Assembly (NCBI RefSeq): GCF_002585305.1
Contig: NZ_NUNF01000043.1
Coordinates: 1-21,867, forward strand
Source of the DNA: Bacillus sp. AFS037270
Lineage (GTDB): Bacteria; Bacillota; Bacilli; Bacillales_B; DSM-18226
Direction: 5' to 3'
Length of the DNA stretch: 21,867 nucleotides
The notes under the pieces were generated by a model. That model was given only the letters and a program-made list of their open reading frames with translations. It was not told the DNA's origin and did no database searches. Each line of letters starts with the position of its first letter. Position 1 is the stretch's first letter. Of the stretch, positions 1-7,860 are shown in pieces. Both the position numbers and the translations under genes were made by a program.

Positions 1-120
1 CTTCTTCAGGGGATGGCTTATGACTCGAGTCCCAAGGAGCCGCAACTGGAAAGCTGTAGACCATCGAGGGGTTAGGCGCTGGAGCTAGACAATTCTCAAA
101 GTTAAAAACTTTTATACTTT
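1..120 (-). repeat. Dispersed palindromic repeat, copy 1 (cut by window edge)
   Basis: It shares blocks with three other places in the window (5846-5977, 8545-8666, 21770-21867): the CTTATGAC/CTCGAG segment, a TAGGCGCTGGAGCT-like end and the following GACAATTCTCAAAGT. The hairpin centre is cut off by the window edge. It carries about 39 nt (34-72) not present in copy 2. Homology with copy 4 runs about 15-20 nt further outward, through AAAAACTTTTATACTTT. It lies just downstream of the walJ terminator. No coding capacity is seen. Confidence 0.75.
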
Positions 121-125
121 ATGTC

Positions 126-156
126 ATAAAAAAATGGAAGTCTATATGACCTCCAT
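126..156 (-). terminator. Rho-independent terminator of the walRKHIJ operon
   Basis: Read on the minus strand, ATGGAGG and CTTCCAT form a 7-bp stem (one G-U pair) around a 9-nt loop, followed directly by a run of six or seven T. It starts about 9 nt after the walJ stop codon, so it should end the five-gene operon. Confidence 0.8.
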
Positions 157-164
157 CTGAAAAA

Positions 165-959
165 TTATACAGCTGTTAAAATTGTTGGGATTTTTGGATC
201 TGTATCATAAAGGTCAAACTGTTCACCAACAATTAAACCGCGGCTTTCTAATGTTTGTGCAACCGCCATTTTGGCTAAATCCTTCATATTATTATCAAGG
301 CTTAAGTGTGCGAGATAGACCCGTTTTGTCTGATCTCCCACCACATCACTCATCGCAAGTGCCGCATCTTCATTTGAAACATGCCCGACATCACTTAAGA
401 TTCTGCGCTTAATATTCCATGGATATCTGCCCATCCGCAGCATCTGCACATCATGATTCGATTCAAAGATGTACACATCTGCATTTGAGATCGTGCCCTT
501 CATCCGGTCACTTACATAGCCAGTATCCGTTATCAACACTAGTTTTTTTCCTGAATGATGAAACACGTAAAACATTGGTTCTGCTGCATCATGGGATACA
601 CCAAACGATTCAATGTCTGTCGAACCAAAGCTCTTTACGGTTTCCATATTAAAAACAAATTTTTGCTCTGTAGGAATCACACCTACTGAACTTTCCATGG
701 CACGCCATGTTTTTTCATTTGCATAGACTGGCAAATGATATTTCCGGGCGAGGACGCCAATTCCCTTGATATGGTCACTGTGCTCATGAGTGACAAAGAT
801 GCCGGAAAGCTTGCTGATATCGCGGTCAATCTGTCCAAAAAGGGACTCCATCTGTTTTCCGCTGAAGCCGGCATCTACTAGAAAGGAATGTTCATCAGAC
901 TCTACATACAAGGCGTTCCCCGTACTTCCGCTTGCCAGGATGCTATATCGTAACGACAT
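165..959 (-). CDS. walJ: WalJ (YycJ), metallo-beta-lactamase-fold hydrolase of the WalRK operon
   Basis: A 264-residue cytoplasmic protein, the usual length for YycJ/WalJ. The metallo-beta-lactamase metal site is plain: His58-x-His60-x-Asp62-His63 within THEHSDH, His123 in VSHD and Asp145 in ITDTG. Related enzymes are nucleases, and WalJ has been linked to coordinating cell division or wall metabolism with replication, but its substrate is not settled. It is the last gene of walR-walK-walH-walI-walJ, 6 nt after walI. A GGAGTG ribosome-binding site about 7 nt before the ATG supports the start. All motifs are intact and nothing looks unusual. Confidence 0.93.
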   Translation of the reverse strand: MSLRYSILASGSTGNALYVESDEHSFLVDAGFSGKQMESLFGQIDRDISKLSGIFVTHEHSDHIKGIGVLARKYHLPVYANEKTWRAMESSVGVIPTEQKFVFNMETVKSFGSTDIESFGVSHDAAEPMFYVFHHSGKKLVLITDTGYVSDRMKGTISNADVYIFESNHDVQMLRMGRYPWNIKRRILSDVGHVSNEDAALAMSDVVGDQTKRVYLAHLSLDNNMKDLAKMAVAQTLESRGLIVGEQFDLYDTDPKIPTILTAV

Positions 960-965
960 ACTTTT

Positions 966-1763
966 TCACTCCACTTTACTATTTTCCTCGCTATTAAACT
1001 CAATAATCTGCCCTTCAAACGCATTGACAAACAGGCTGTCCTTATCATTTACCACAAAGCGCCATGTTGGGGCTAATACTTGGGATGCAGCCAGTTGGAT
1101 AAGCGTTGAATAGCCAAGTTCAATCTTTGTAATTTTACTATTTGGCTTTAAGAAGCCTTTTTGATGCAATGTTTCAATTGCCTTTAACGGTGGAAGGATT
1201 TCTTCCTTAGCCGTCAACTTTTCAACTTCCTCTAAATAGGTTTGCTGATAGGAGGTAATCTGGTTATCCTCATTTACATTAAACGTAATCATACCATTGA
1301 TATTTTCGTATAACGGATAATTTTCGTATTGCTGAAAATAGGTGATCGTATGTTTCTTATCATCCTTCTCCCAGAATTGATAATGCTCACCATACAGTAT
1401 TCCTGCTTTAATAAAAGAAGCAAGGTCAGCAGGTTCAAACTTAGAACTTAACTGAATCGGTTTATCAAGCATGACAACGAGAGTAGAGGTAGGCTCCATT
1501 GACACGGCCTTTTGTCCTTTCAATTTTGCCATATCCCCTTTTGTAAATGTCCTAGGTTTAGCACTAAGATATTGATCTTTAATTGGGGCCTTTGGAAGCT
1601 CAACATACGTAATCTCATCCGCCTTCAATTTATCTTCAAAGGAAGTCGGCGTTATCACTTCGTAATTATTAGCATCCCGCATTTTCATGAATTGAAATAA
1701 GAGATACACATCTAAAATTAAAAAGGTAATGATAAAAATCGTTTTAATTTTACTCCAATCCAT
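966..1763 (-). CDS. walI: WalI (YycI), membrane-anchored regulator of WalK
   Basis: A 265-residue protein with one N-terminal membrane helix (about residues 7-27, rich in I, L and F) and a long extracytoplasmic domain of the YycI family. In Bacillus, YycI and YycH interact in the membrane and restrain the WalK sensor kinase through transmembrane contacts. Here it overlaps the end of walH by 14 nt, which suggests coupled translation, and has a strong GGAGGAGG site 8 nt before the ATG. It is slightly shorter than the B. subtilis protein (about 280 residues). Identification rests on position plus topology. Sequence in this family is poorly conserved. Confidence 0.9.
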   Translation of the reverse strand: MDWSKIKTIFIITFLILDVYLLFQFMKMRDANNYEVITPTSFEDKLKADEITYVELPKAPIKDQYLSAKPRTFTKGDMAKLKGQKAVSMEPTSTLVVMLDKPIQLSSKFEPADLASFIKAGILYGEHYQFWEKDDKKHTITYFQQYENYPLYENINGMITFNVNEDNQITSYQQTYLEEVEKLTAKEEILPPLKAIETLHQKGFLKPNSKITKIELGYSTLIQLAASQVLAPTWRFVVNDKDSLFVNAFEGQIIEFNSEENSKVE

Positions 1764-3075
1764 CCGCAGAACCTCCTCCCAGGTCGCTCAGCATAATTTG
1801 ACCCCAAGATTTGTTATACCGATAAAACCAGGCAGGTTCTAAGAGAATCAGTTTATTCTCATCCGAACTCCTTACCATTTGATAGCCAAGGACAAGTTCT
1901 TCGAGAAGCTCCGGCTTAAAGTTCTTATTACTTTGTAAAACCGCCAAGATTTCATGTCCTGATGGAGGGGTAACAGTTTGCATTTCTGTTATTAATGGAA
2001 GATCCAAGGTAATATTCGGGCGGACATATTTATTAATCTCGTCATGTCCCCATTCCTCGGTAATTTCGGATAATCCATTATCATTAAAAATCGGATAACC
2101 ATCCGTACTATATAAACGGAAAGTAACTGAGCGTTTGGACTCACTTTTAGAAACATAGCGAAACGAATCTGTCCAGCCTCCATGTTCATTGACAAAATCA
2201 ATACTTCTTTTGACCAAATCGTATGAACTATCCACAAAGCTGTCTTCTGTTGTCGGATTGATATATTGCAAAATATTGCTGTCATAGTTAACCGTCATTT
2301 TACTAGAATCATTCGTAAATTCCTCCCCATGGGGAATAGAACTTCTTTGAACAAAACTTGGATCGTCAAAAAGTGCATCTTTAAATTCATCGGAATTAAG
2401 CGTTACAGGTAAATATTTATAGGTTGTCATTTTTGTTTTAGCCTCTGGCAGATAAAACGTGCGTTTATCAGATACCTTATAAGCAAAAAACTTTGGATAT
2501 TGAGCAGCATTTTTATAGTAATCCCGATTAAATTCGTTTAAATTGGAGGATGAAATATGACTTATATAAACCTGTCCCGTTTCAGTGGAGGCAAAATAAA
2601 CACTGCCATTGCCTTTTTCCAAATCGTTAACATTTATAATAATACGATTAAAATTGAAGGGTGGAATTTTCTTCCCTTCAATATTTAAAACACTAAGATA
2701 TAACTCAATCGGAACATCACTAGGGAAGACTAGTTCAGCATTGCCGCTGCCATGGATAAAACTGTCCACATTACCAGCCTTTTCGGTATAGTTTTTCACA
2801 TCGAAAATGGTCCAGCTGCTTACTTCCTTAATCAACTTATCCAATTCATCAGGGTTACTAGTCCCGTAATGTTGACCTTTCACATGAAATAATACCTGAT
2901 CTGGTCTTACTATTTTTGTCACATCTTGTTTTTTATCAACTGTTACCTCTTCCAAAGTTTTACTTTTTTCCAATTTGTCATAGTTGGGCTGGTAGGTCCA
3001 AAGATTCCAAGTTAGCAGAAGACTCACCAAGACTAAAATTGTTAAAATTCCTGATTTTATATTTTCGTATCTCAT
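1750..3075 (-). CDS. walH: WalH (YycH), membrane-anchored regulator of WalK
   Basis: A 441-residue YycH-family protein with one N-terminal membrane helix (about residues 9-27) followed by WTYQPNYD, a segment typical of YycH, and a large extracytoplasmic domain. With WalI it modulates WalK activity at the membrane. I place the start at the ATG at 3075, not the in-frame ATG six bases upstream. The later one gives an ATGA overlap with the walK stop and sits about 9 nt after GAGG, whereas the earlier ATG is only 3 nt from that site. The overlap suggests translational coupling. The reading frame is intact. Confidence 0.92.
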   Translation of the reverse strand: MRYENIKSGILTILVLVSLLLTWNLWTYQPNYDKLEKSKTLEEVTVDKKQDVTKIVRPDQVLFHVKGQHYGTSNPDELDKLIKEVSSWTIFDVKNYTEKAGNVDSFIHGSGNAELVFPSDVPIELYLSVLNIEGKKIPPFNFNRIIINVNDLEKGNGSVYFASTETGQVYISHISSSNLNEFNRDYYKNAAQYPKFFAYKVSDKRTFYLPEAKTKMTTYKYLPVTLNSDEFKDALFDDPSFVQRSSIPHGEEFTNDSSKMTVNYDSNILQYINPTTEDSFVDSSYDLVKRSIDFVNEHGGWTDSFRYVSKSESKRSVTFRLYSTDGYPIFNDNGLSEITEEWGHDEINKYVRPNITLDLPLITEMQTVTPPSGHEILAVLQSNKNFKPELLEELVLGYQMVRSSDENKLILLEPAWFYRYNKSWGQIMLSDLGGGSADGLE

Positions 3076-4904
3076 GACCATTCATCCTCTTCAGAACGTT
3101 CATACGGCAGGGAAAAGGATATCTTTGTTCCTTTTCCTTCCTCACTTGTTGCCCAAATCGATCCGCCATGAGCCTTAACCATTTCCTGAGCAATCGCAAG
3201 TCCCAAGCCTGTACCACCCAATTTACGGGTTCTTGCCTTATCGACCCGGTAAAAACGATCAAAGATTTTCCCAATATTCTCTTTCGGAATTCCTACCCCT
3301 TGGTCCGATACACTGACAATAATCTTATCTTCTTTTTCTTTTATCGAAAAAGTAACCTGTCCGCCCTCAGGAGAATACTTTAAGGCGTTAGAGATAATAT
3401 TGTATAAGACCTGGGTCATTTTATCCTCATCTACTTCCACAAAGATCGCCTGCTTCGGAAGCTTACGTTTAAAGGTTACGTTCTGCTCCTTGGACATTTC
3501 AAGCCGATCAATAATGTTATTGTAGAAGTCAACAAAGTTTACCCATTCCTTTGTCAGCTTGTAATCAGTGCTATCCATTTTTGATAATTGGAGCAGGTCA
3601 TTGACAAGACGGATCATTCTTTCTGTTTCGGTCCTTGTTACCTCTAAGAAGTTAGGAGCTATTTCAGAATCTTGCCATGCACCATCTGCAAGTGCCTCTA
3701 AATAACTGCGCATCGTGGTAAGAGGTGTCCTTAATTCATGTGAAACATTGGCCACGAATTCTCTTCTTTCTGCGTCAATCTTTTCTTGCTCCGTGATATC
3801 ATGCAAAACGGCAATCAAACCATTAACAAAACCTGTCTCCTTTTGTATAACAGAGAAATTAGCTCTTAGTATATAGCGCTCTGCTTTTGTACTGTAGTCT
3901 AAAATTAACGAATCTTTTTCTTCAAGAAGGTCTTCAAAAGTATTTGTATCATCCAAGTCTAATAACTCAACAATTGGCTGAGATAAAACTGTTTCACGTG
4001 AAACATTCAGCATTTCTGCTGCGGGATCATTAATTAAAATCACACGGCCTTTTCTGTCAGTTGCAATAACCCCATCTGTCATATAAGACAGAACGGATGA
4101 CAGCTTTCTTCGTTCTCCTTCTGTCCCCGCCTGGGCTTCCTGTAATTTTTTCGTCAAGTGGTTAAAGGTAATGGCGAGCGTACCTATTTCATCTTGACCA
4201 TACACCTTTACCTTACGGGAGAAGTTCCCTTTGGCCATTGCAAGTGCTTGTTTTTTCATATCTGCTATTGGCCGTGTAATCGTTTGGGCTAATAAAATCC
4301 CCAATAAAGCCGTTATTGATAAGGCAATTGCAGTACCCGTAGCAAAAATATTATTAATAGTTTTCATTTGTTCAAACACATTCTCAATTTTTGCAACAAG
4401 GTAAATGGCACCAATTACCTTTTTACCAGATTTAATAGGCGTTGAGAGGACCCAGATTCGATGTCCGGTTTTCTGTTCAATCTTGATGGAACTTTGATCT
4501 TCTTCCAAAACCATTGATTGTTTTACCTGAAGTACGGTTGTCCTTTGACCAACCAGTCCCTGATTACTGGATTGAGAGGTACCAAGTATTTTTAAGGACC
4601 GATTCTCAATCACTTGGACCTCCGTGATATCATTATCACCGACATCAAAGTCCTTAAGAATTTTCTTCAAATCTTCCTCAAGTGTTGGGTCTTCTGCCTT
4701 TCTTTCTTTTTCCATTTCCTCGACGACATTGTAAGCTAGTAGATCCACCCGCTGTTTAATCGAAGTTTGAAAGTTTGTCCGCAATGTTTGTTCAAGTTGT
4801 TTGACAAAATAAACACCGATAATTTGCATCGCTACTAAAATAAGAAGGACATAGATGAGAACAAACTTTACATGTATAGAGCGAAAGAAACCAACCTTTT
4901 TCAT
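3072..4904 (-). CDS. walK: WalK (YycG), sensor histidine kinase
   Basis: The essential membrane sensor kinase that phosphorylates WalR and tunes peptidoglycan hydrolase expression to wall growth. Its 610 residues match the family. In order: membrane helix about 11-34; extracytoplasmic PAS-like domain to about 182; second helix about 186-207; HAMP about 208-257; cytoplasmic PAS about 265-370; HisKA with phospho-acceptor His389 in NVSHELRTP; and the ATPase domain with the N box around Asn506, G1 DQGVGIP (534-540) and G2 GTGLGLA (564-570). It begins 7 nt after the walR stop codon, with AGGAG 10 nt before the ATG. A perfect parS sequence (3990-4005) lies inside the gene and encodes V-S-R-E-T at residues 301-305 of the PAS domain. 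Confidence 0.97.
   Translation of the reverse strand: MKKVGFFRSIHVKFVLIYVLLILVAMQIIGVYFVKQLEQTLRTNFQTSIKQRVDLLAYNVVEEMEKERKAEDPTLEEDLKKILKDFDVGDNDITEVQVIENRSLKILGTSQSSNQGLVGQRTTVLQVKQSMVLEEDQSSIKIEQKTGHRIWVLSTPIKSGKKVIGAIYLVAKIENVFEQMKTINNIFATGTAIALSITALLGILLAQTITRPIADMKKQALAMAKGNFSRKVKVYGQDEIGTLAITFNHLTKKLQEAQAGTEGERRKLSSVLSYMTDGVIATDRKGRVILINDPAAEMLNVSRETVLSQPIVELLDLDDTNTFEDLLEEKDSLILDYSTKAERYILRANFSVIQKETGFVNGLIAVLHDITEQEKIDAERREFVANVSHELRTPLTTMRSYLEALADGAWQDSEIAPNFLEVTRTETERMIRLVNDLLQLSKMDSTDYKLTKEWVNFVDFYNNIIDRLEMSKEQNVTFKRKLPKQAIFVEVDEDKMTQVLYNIISNALKYSPEGGQVTFSIKEKEDKIIVSVSDQGVGIPKENIGKIFDRFYRVDKARTRKLGGTGLGLAIAQEMVKAHGGSIWATSEEGKGTKISFSLPYERSEEDEWS
3990..4005. other. parS site (ParB/Spo0J binding site) within walK
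   Basis: TGTTTCACGTGAAACA is a perfect 16-bp palindrome identical to the Bacillus parS consensus. ParB (Spo0J) loads at such sites around the origin, spreads, and recruits SMC for chromosome segregation. It is embedded in walK codons without disturbing the frame. An exact 16-bp match is very unlikely by chance in 22 kb. Confidence 0.9.
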
Positions 4905-4911
4905 TAATTAA

Positions 4912-5622
4912 TTACTCCTGTTCAGGATTGCGCAAATAGTAGCCAACCCCGCGGCGAGTGACAATCCATGTTGGATGGCTTGGGCTATCCTCAATTTTTT
5001 CACGTAAACGCCTTACGGTTACATCGACAGTCCGTACATCACCATAATAGTCATACCCCCATACCGTTTGCAGTAAATGTTCTCTAGTCATGACTTGACC
5101 AATATGCTGGGCTAGGTAATATAGTAATTCAAATTCGCGATGTGTCAGCTCAATGGTTTCGCCTCTTTTTGAAACCACATAGGCATCCGGATGAATGATA
5201 AGTGAACCAATTTCAATTTCATTCGTTTCATTTTCAGCATCTGGCTGCGCTAAAATTTGATTATGACGGCGTAAATTTGCTTTTACACGGGCAATTAATT
5301 CCCTAGTACTAAAAGGCTTTGTAACATAATCATCTGCACCCAGTTCTAGACCAAGGACTTTATCAATTTCTGAATCCTTAGCTGTCAGCATGATAATGGG
5401 CATTTCATATTTTTTACGAACTTCACGACATACTTCCATTCCGTCACGTAATGGAAGCATAATATCTAAGAGGATCAAATCAGGCTGAACTTCTTCGACT
5501 AACTGAATGGCCTCATTGCCATCATAAGCACAATATACAATATAGCCCTCTTTTTTTAAGTTAAATTGTAAAATATCTGCAATCGGTTTTTCATCATCTA
5601 CAACAAGTATTTTCTTTTCCAT
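4912..5622 (-). CDS. walR: WalR (YycF), OmpR/PhoB-family response regulator
   Basis: The essential DNA-binding regulator of cell-wall hydrolase genes, 236 residues. The receiver domain (1-117) shows the acidic pair Asp9-Asp10, phospho-acceptor Asp53 in LLDIMLP, Thr80 and Lys102. Thr101, the position known to be phosphorylated by PrkC in B. subtilis WalR, is present. A winged-helix DNA-binding domain follows (about 135-233), with the typical [10 protein letters not shown] end. An upstream in-frame start would add 8 residues, but the ATG at 5622 has GGGAG 8 nt before it and gives the family's usual N-terminus ([10 protein letters not shown]). It is the first gene of the walRKHIJ operon. Confidence 0.97.
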   Translation of the reverse strand: MEKKILVVDDEKPIADILQFNLKKEGYIVYCAYDGNEAIQLVEEVQPDLILLDIMLPLRDGMEVCREVRKKYEMPIIMLTAKDSEIDKVLGLELGADDYVTKPFSTRELIARVKANLRRHNQILAQPDAENETNEIEIGSLIIHPDAYVVSKRGETIELTHREFELLYYLAQHIGQVMTREHLLQTVWGYDYYGDVRTVDVTVRRLREKIEDSPSHPTWIVTRRGVGYYLRNPEQE

Positions 5623-5714
5623 ATAATTACTCCCTTTTTTATTCAATTGAATACGGCGGTGTGAGCAAGCTCAAGCTTAACCAGTGAAAAGTGAAAAATT
5701 TATATTTTGCTCAG

Positions 5715-5760
5715 ATTGGTAAAACAATTTGCTTTCGCGACGCTCCGTTCCTTTACCAAT
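5715..5760 (-). promoter_or_regulatory. Inverted repeat in the walR leader
   Basis: ATTGGTAAA (5715-5723) and TTTACCAAT (5752-5760) are perfect 9-bp arms separated by 28 nt. No T-run follows in either direction, so it is not a normal terminator. If walR is transcribed from near 5780 the hairpin would be in the 5' untranslated RNA, about 90 nt before the start codon. It may be an operator or an RNA structure. The role is unknown. Confidence 0.45.
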
Positions 5761-5786
5761 GAGTTTCTAGAAGTCATACCTATTCT

Positions 5787-5815
5787 ATTTTACTTTACCA
5801 TTTTATAAGTAGAAA
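5787..5815 (-). promoter_or_regulatory. Candidate walR promoter
   Basis: On the minus strand, TTTCTA (5815-5810) and TAAAAT (5792-5787) are 17 nt apart. The -10 is good but the -35 matches at only three positions, so this is a weak call made mainly by location. Confidence 0.3.
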
Positions 5816-5845
5816 TTCATCTATAAGTAGCAATTGGCAAATAAG

Positions 5846-5977
5846 GAAAAGCGGAAGCGCCTTGACCAGGTGCGAAAGGCATAAGACAAACCGGCGAGAA
5901 GGCTGCACTTTAGCCTTCTTGACGGGGTGGCTTATGACCCGAGCCCCTAGGCGCTGAAGCTGGACATTATTCAAAGT
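5846..5977 (-). repeat. Dispersed palindromic repeat, copy 2 (complete)
   Basis: A full copy of about 130 bp that folds as a nested imperfect palindrome: AGCGCC pairs with GGCGCT at the ends, CATAAG with CTTATG further in, and AGAAGGCT with AGCCTTCT at the centre. It lies 41 nt beyond the stop of the M23 hydrolase gene and immediately upstream of the walR promoter area. Its reverse complement aligns with copy 3 along the whole length. There is no ORF. Confidence 0.85.
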
Positions 5978-5978
5978 A

Positions 5979-6014
5979 AAATAGAAGAGCCTCTAGATGA
6001 ACTAGAGACTCTTT
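5979..6014 (-). terminator. Rho-independent terminator of the M23 hydrolase gene
   Basis: On the minus strand, AGAGTCTCTAG and CTAGAGGCTCT form an 11-bp stem (one mismatched or wobble position) around TTCAT, followed by TCTATTTT. It starts 4 nt after the stop codon at 6018. Confidence 0.8.
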
Positions 6015-6017
6015 CCA

Positions 6018-7466
6018 TTAATGTAAATAAGATAGCGGGTTGACCAGACTCCCGTTTTTATATACTTCAAAATGAAGATGAACTCCGGTGGCGTCACCAG
6101 TTGCTCCCATAATCCCGATAGCAGTGCCTTTTGACACCGTTTGGCCTGTTTTGACATTTAAGGAAGACATGTGTCCGTAAAGAGTTTGGAAACCGTTGTG
6201 ATGGTCAATAATAATTTTATTCCCGTAACCATTACTCCAGCCTGCAAAAACCACCACACCATTGTCAGCAGCCTTTATCGTCTTATTACTAGGTCTAGCG
6301 ATATCTATGCCCTTATGCATTTTACCCCAGCGCATCCCCTGCTTGCTAGATACATAACCACCGACAGCCGGCCATGCAAAGCTGCCCTCACCGCGCGAAG
6401 GGATTACTTTCGTTCCTTTTACCACAATATGATTAACAGGCTGTACAACATTTTGCTCATTGGACTGCTCTTTTTTAACAGCTACACCGTTTTGTTCGGA
6501 AATTTGATAGGTAACCAAACGAGATCCATTCTGCCCAGGTTGCTTTTCCTTTGTTTCCCCCTTTGGTAAAGAGGCATCCTCAACAACTTGGTTAGCAAAT
6601 GGAATGACTTCCTTTTGACTGGCTTCTTTATCAACAATCACTTCAATAAACGGTTTAAGCTCTGTAACATTTAGTTCCTGACCAACCTTTAAGAGGCTGC
6701 CCGCTGTTAAACCAGGATTTAATGCGATTAAATCTCCCACTTTTAAGCCATGCTTATGTGCAATGGTTTCGAGAGCGTCGCCCGCTGCAACCGCATATTT
6801 CTTTTCTTCTAAAGTGCCCTTTTGTAAAAAAGTTACGGCATCATCAGCGGTCATAATTTTTTCTGGTGTGATATTTTTTTCTTCAATTGATACGTCCTTT
6901 GATAAATGGACGTCTAATAAACGAGTTTCATTTTCATGAAGAGGGGGCAGAACTACATCTTTTTGTTTGCTCCTTGCCTCGAGTTCATTCAGTTGAGGTT
7001 CTGATACATAATGCAGCTTGAGTTTTCTTATTACTTCCTCAGCAGAATCTTTATTATCCAGGTAAACCACCGGTGTCCCATCAATCATAATCGCTGAAGA
7101 TTCAGCCTCCAGCCGGAAGATATTATTAAAGTGATTAACGGTTTCCTGATTATTAGCTGTTGAGTTGATGACCTGTTCCGGTATGTATTGAACTTGCGGC
7201 TCAATTTTCAAGTCGACATTTGTAAACGATTTCCTTGCGGCGTCTACTTTCTCGGCGATTAGTTTATTCACTACATTTTTATCGGTAACATTACCTACAT
7301 AGGTCCCATTTAGATATACATGATAGATTTTAGTAGAATTTGATGATAAAGCAAATGCAATAGGACCACTACTAAAAGCAATAACCGAAGCAGCCATAGC
7401 AGTAATGACTGTTGTTTTTAGCAATAAAAATTTATTTGTTTTAGTTCCTTTATTCGAAAATAACAT
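6018..7466 (-). CDS. Secreted LysM-G5-M23 peptidoglycan endopeptidase
   Basis: A 482-residue exported protein. An N-terminal hydrophobic segment (about 14-39, ending AFA) is a signal peptide or anchor. After an uncharacterised region (about 45-215) come a LysM peptidoglycan-binding domain (222-266), a G5 domain (about 271-350) and a C-terminal M23/LytM metallopeptidase domain (about 365-482). The zinc site is complete (His384-x3-Asp388, and His465 of HLH), with His432 and His463 in the usual catalytic positions. It should cut peptide cross-bridges in the wall. It is a single-gene unit next to walR, and such hydrolases are typical WalR targets. A WalR-box-like site lies at 7595-7611. GGGGAG a few nt before the ATG supports the start. 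Confidence 0.9.
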   Translation of the reverse strand: MLFSNKGTKTNKFLLLKTTVITAMAASVIAFSSGPIAFALSSNSTKIYHVYLNGTYVGNVTDKNVVNKLIAEKVDAARKSFTNVDLKIEPQVQYIPEQVINSTANNQETVNHFNNIFRLEAESSAIMIDGTPVVYLDNKDSAEEVIRKLKLHYVSEPQLNELEARSKQKDVVLPPLHENETRLLDVHLSKDVSIEEKNITPEKIMTADDAVTFLQKGTLEEKKYAVAAGDALETIAHKHGLKVGDLIALNPGLTAGSLLKVGQELNVTELKPFIEVIVDKEASQKEVIPFANQVVEDASLPKGETKEKQPGQNGSRLVTYQISEQNGVAVKKEQSNEQNVVQPVNHIVVKGTKVIPSRGEGSFAWPAVGGYVSSKQGMRWGKMHKGIDIARPSNKTIKAADNGVVVFAGWSNGYGNKIIIDHHNGFQTLYGHMSSLNVKTGQTVSKGTAIGIMGATGDATGVHLHFEVYKNGSLVNPLSYLH

Positions 7467-7594
7467 TTTCTCCCCCTAAACCACGGTAAAACCCTTATCA
7501 GTCGTGTATGTATGTCTAGTAAAGAATTTTCCCATATTTTTGACCTTTACTACTTTAACATAGTTTTATTTCAGTAGATTCATAGTCTTCAGAA

Positions 7595-7611
7595 TGTAAC
7601 ATAAATGTATA
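7595..7611 (+). promoter_or_regulatory. WalR-box-like direct repeat upstream of the M23 hydrolase gene
   Basis: TGTAAC-ATAAA-TGTATA matches the WalR consensus (two TGTWAH hexamers spaced 5 nt) at all but one position, the fifth base of the second hexamer. It lies about 130 nt upstream of a wall hydrolase start codon, the class of gene WalR controls, though on the strand opposite to the gene. Confidence 0.4.
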
Positions 7612-7771
7612 ATCGTTGACATTTTTCACATTTTGCCGACATATTTCTAGTCCTATTTTCATAATGTATTTGTCAAATTTCATCCGGGAATAGGAAAAAA
7701 AACCCTTATAACGCAAAATTTTAATAGGACAAGATTAACAGGTTTGGGATTTTCTATATGGAGGAGTCGGG

Positions 7772-7822
7772 ATGAAGCATTATGGAGAAAGGAGGGAAGA
7801 TGATTACAGAATAATTGCATAA
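7772..7822 (+). CDS. Possible 16-residue peptide ORF (uncertain)
   Basis: A 17-codon frame (ATG to TAA) on the plus strand encodes a charged peptide beginning MKHYGERREDD. A GGAGGAG site sits 4-5 nt before the ATG, and a strong stem-loop with a T-run starts 6 nt after the stop, so the unit has the ends of a real small gene. I did not find a convincing promoter and do not recognise the peptide. It could equally be a small RNA or chance. Confidence 0.25.
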   Translation: MKHYGERREDDYRIIA

Positions 7823-7827
7823 AAACA

Positions 7828-7859
7828 AAAAAGAAGCTTGCATATGCAGCTTCTTTTTT
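7828..7859. terminator. Bidirectional terminator after the tRNA cluster
   Basis: AAAAAAGAAGCT and AGCTTCTTTTTT flank GCATATGC, with A and T runs on both sides, so it can act in both directions. On the minus strand it ends the Lys-Glu-Asp-Phe tRNA operon directly after tRNA-Phe. Confidence 0.88.
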
Positions 7860-7860
7860 A

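Larger units (their letters stand above)
5623..6017. other. Intergenic region between walR and the M23 hydrolase gene
   Basis: This 395-nt gap has no gene. From walR outward it holds the walR leader with a perfect 9-bp inverted repeat (5715-5760), a weak promoter candidate (5787-5815), a direct repeat TATAAGTAG at 5804 and 5822, dispersed repeat copy 2 (5846-5977), and the terminator of the next gene (5979-6014). Confidence 0.8.
7467..7860. other. Intergenic region between the M23 gene and the tRNA cluster
   Basis: This 394-nt gap holds the M23 gene's upstream region with a WalR-box-like site (7595-7611), a possible 16-codon plus-strand ORF with a strong ribosome-binding site (7772-7822), and a bidirectional terminator (7828-7859). 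I could not fix a convincing promoter for the M23 gene. No longer gene is credible. Confidence 0.7.

Noticed and set aside
683..874. Second minus-strand frame inside walJ
   Set aside because: It is out of frame within a conserved metallo-beta-lactamase gene with its motifs intact in the other frame.
182..1113. Plus-strand open frames opposite walJ and walI
   Set aside because: They lie antisense to well-supported genes, lack ribosome-binding sites and resemble no family.
5804..5830. Direct repeat TATAAGTAG (two copies 18 nt apart) upstream of walR
   Set aside because: Nine AT-rich bases repeated twice are not enough to call an operator. It is noted only as part of the spacer.
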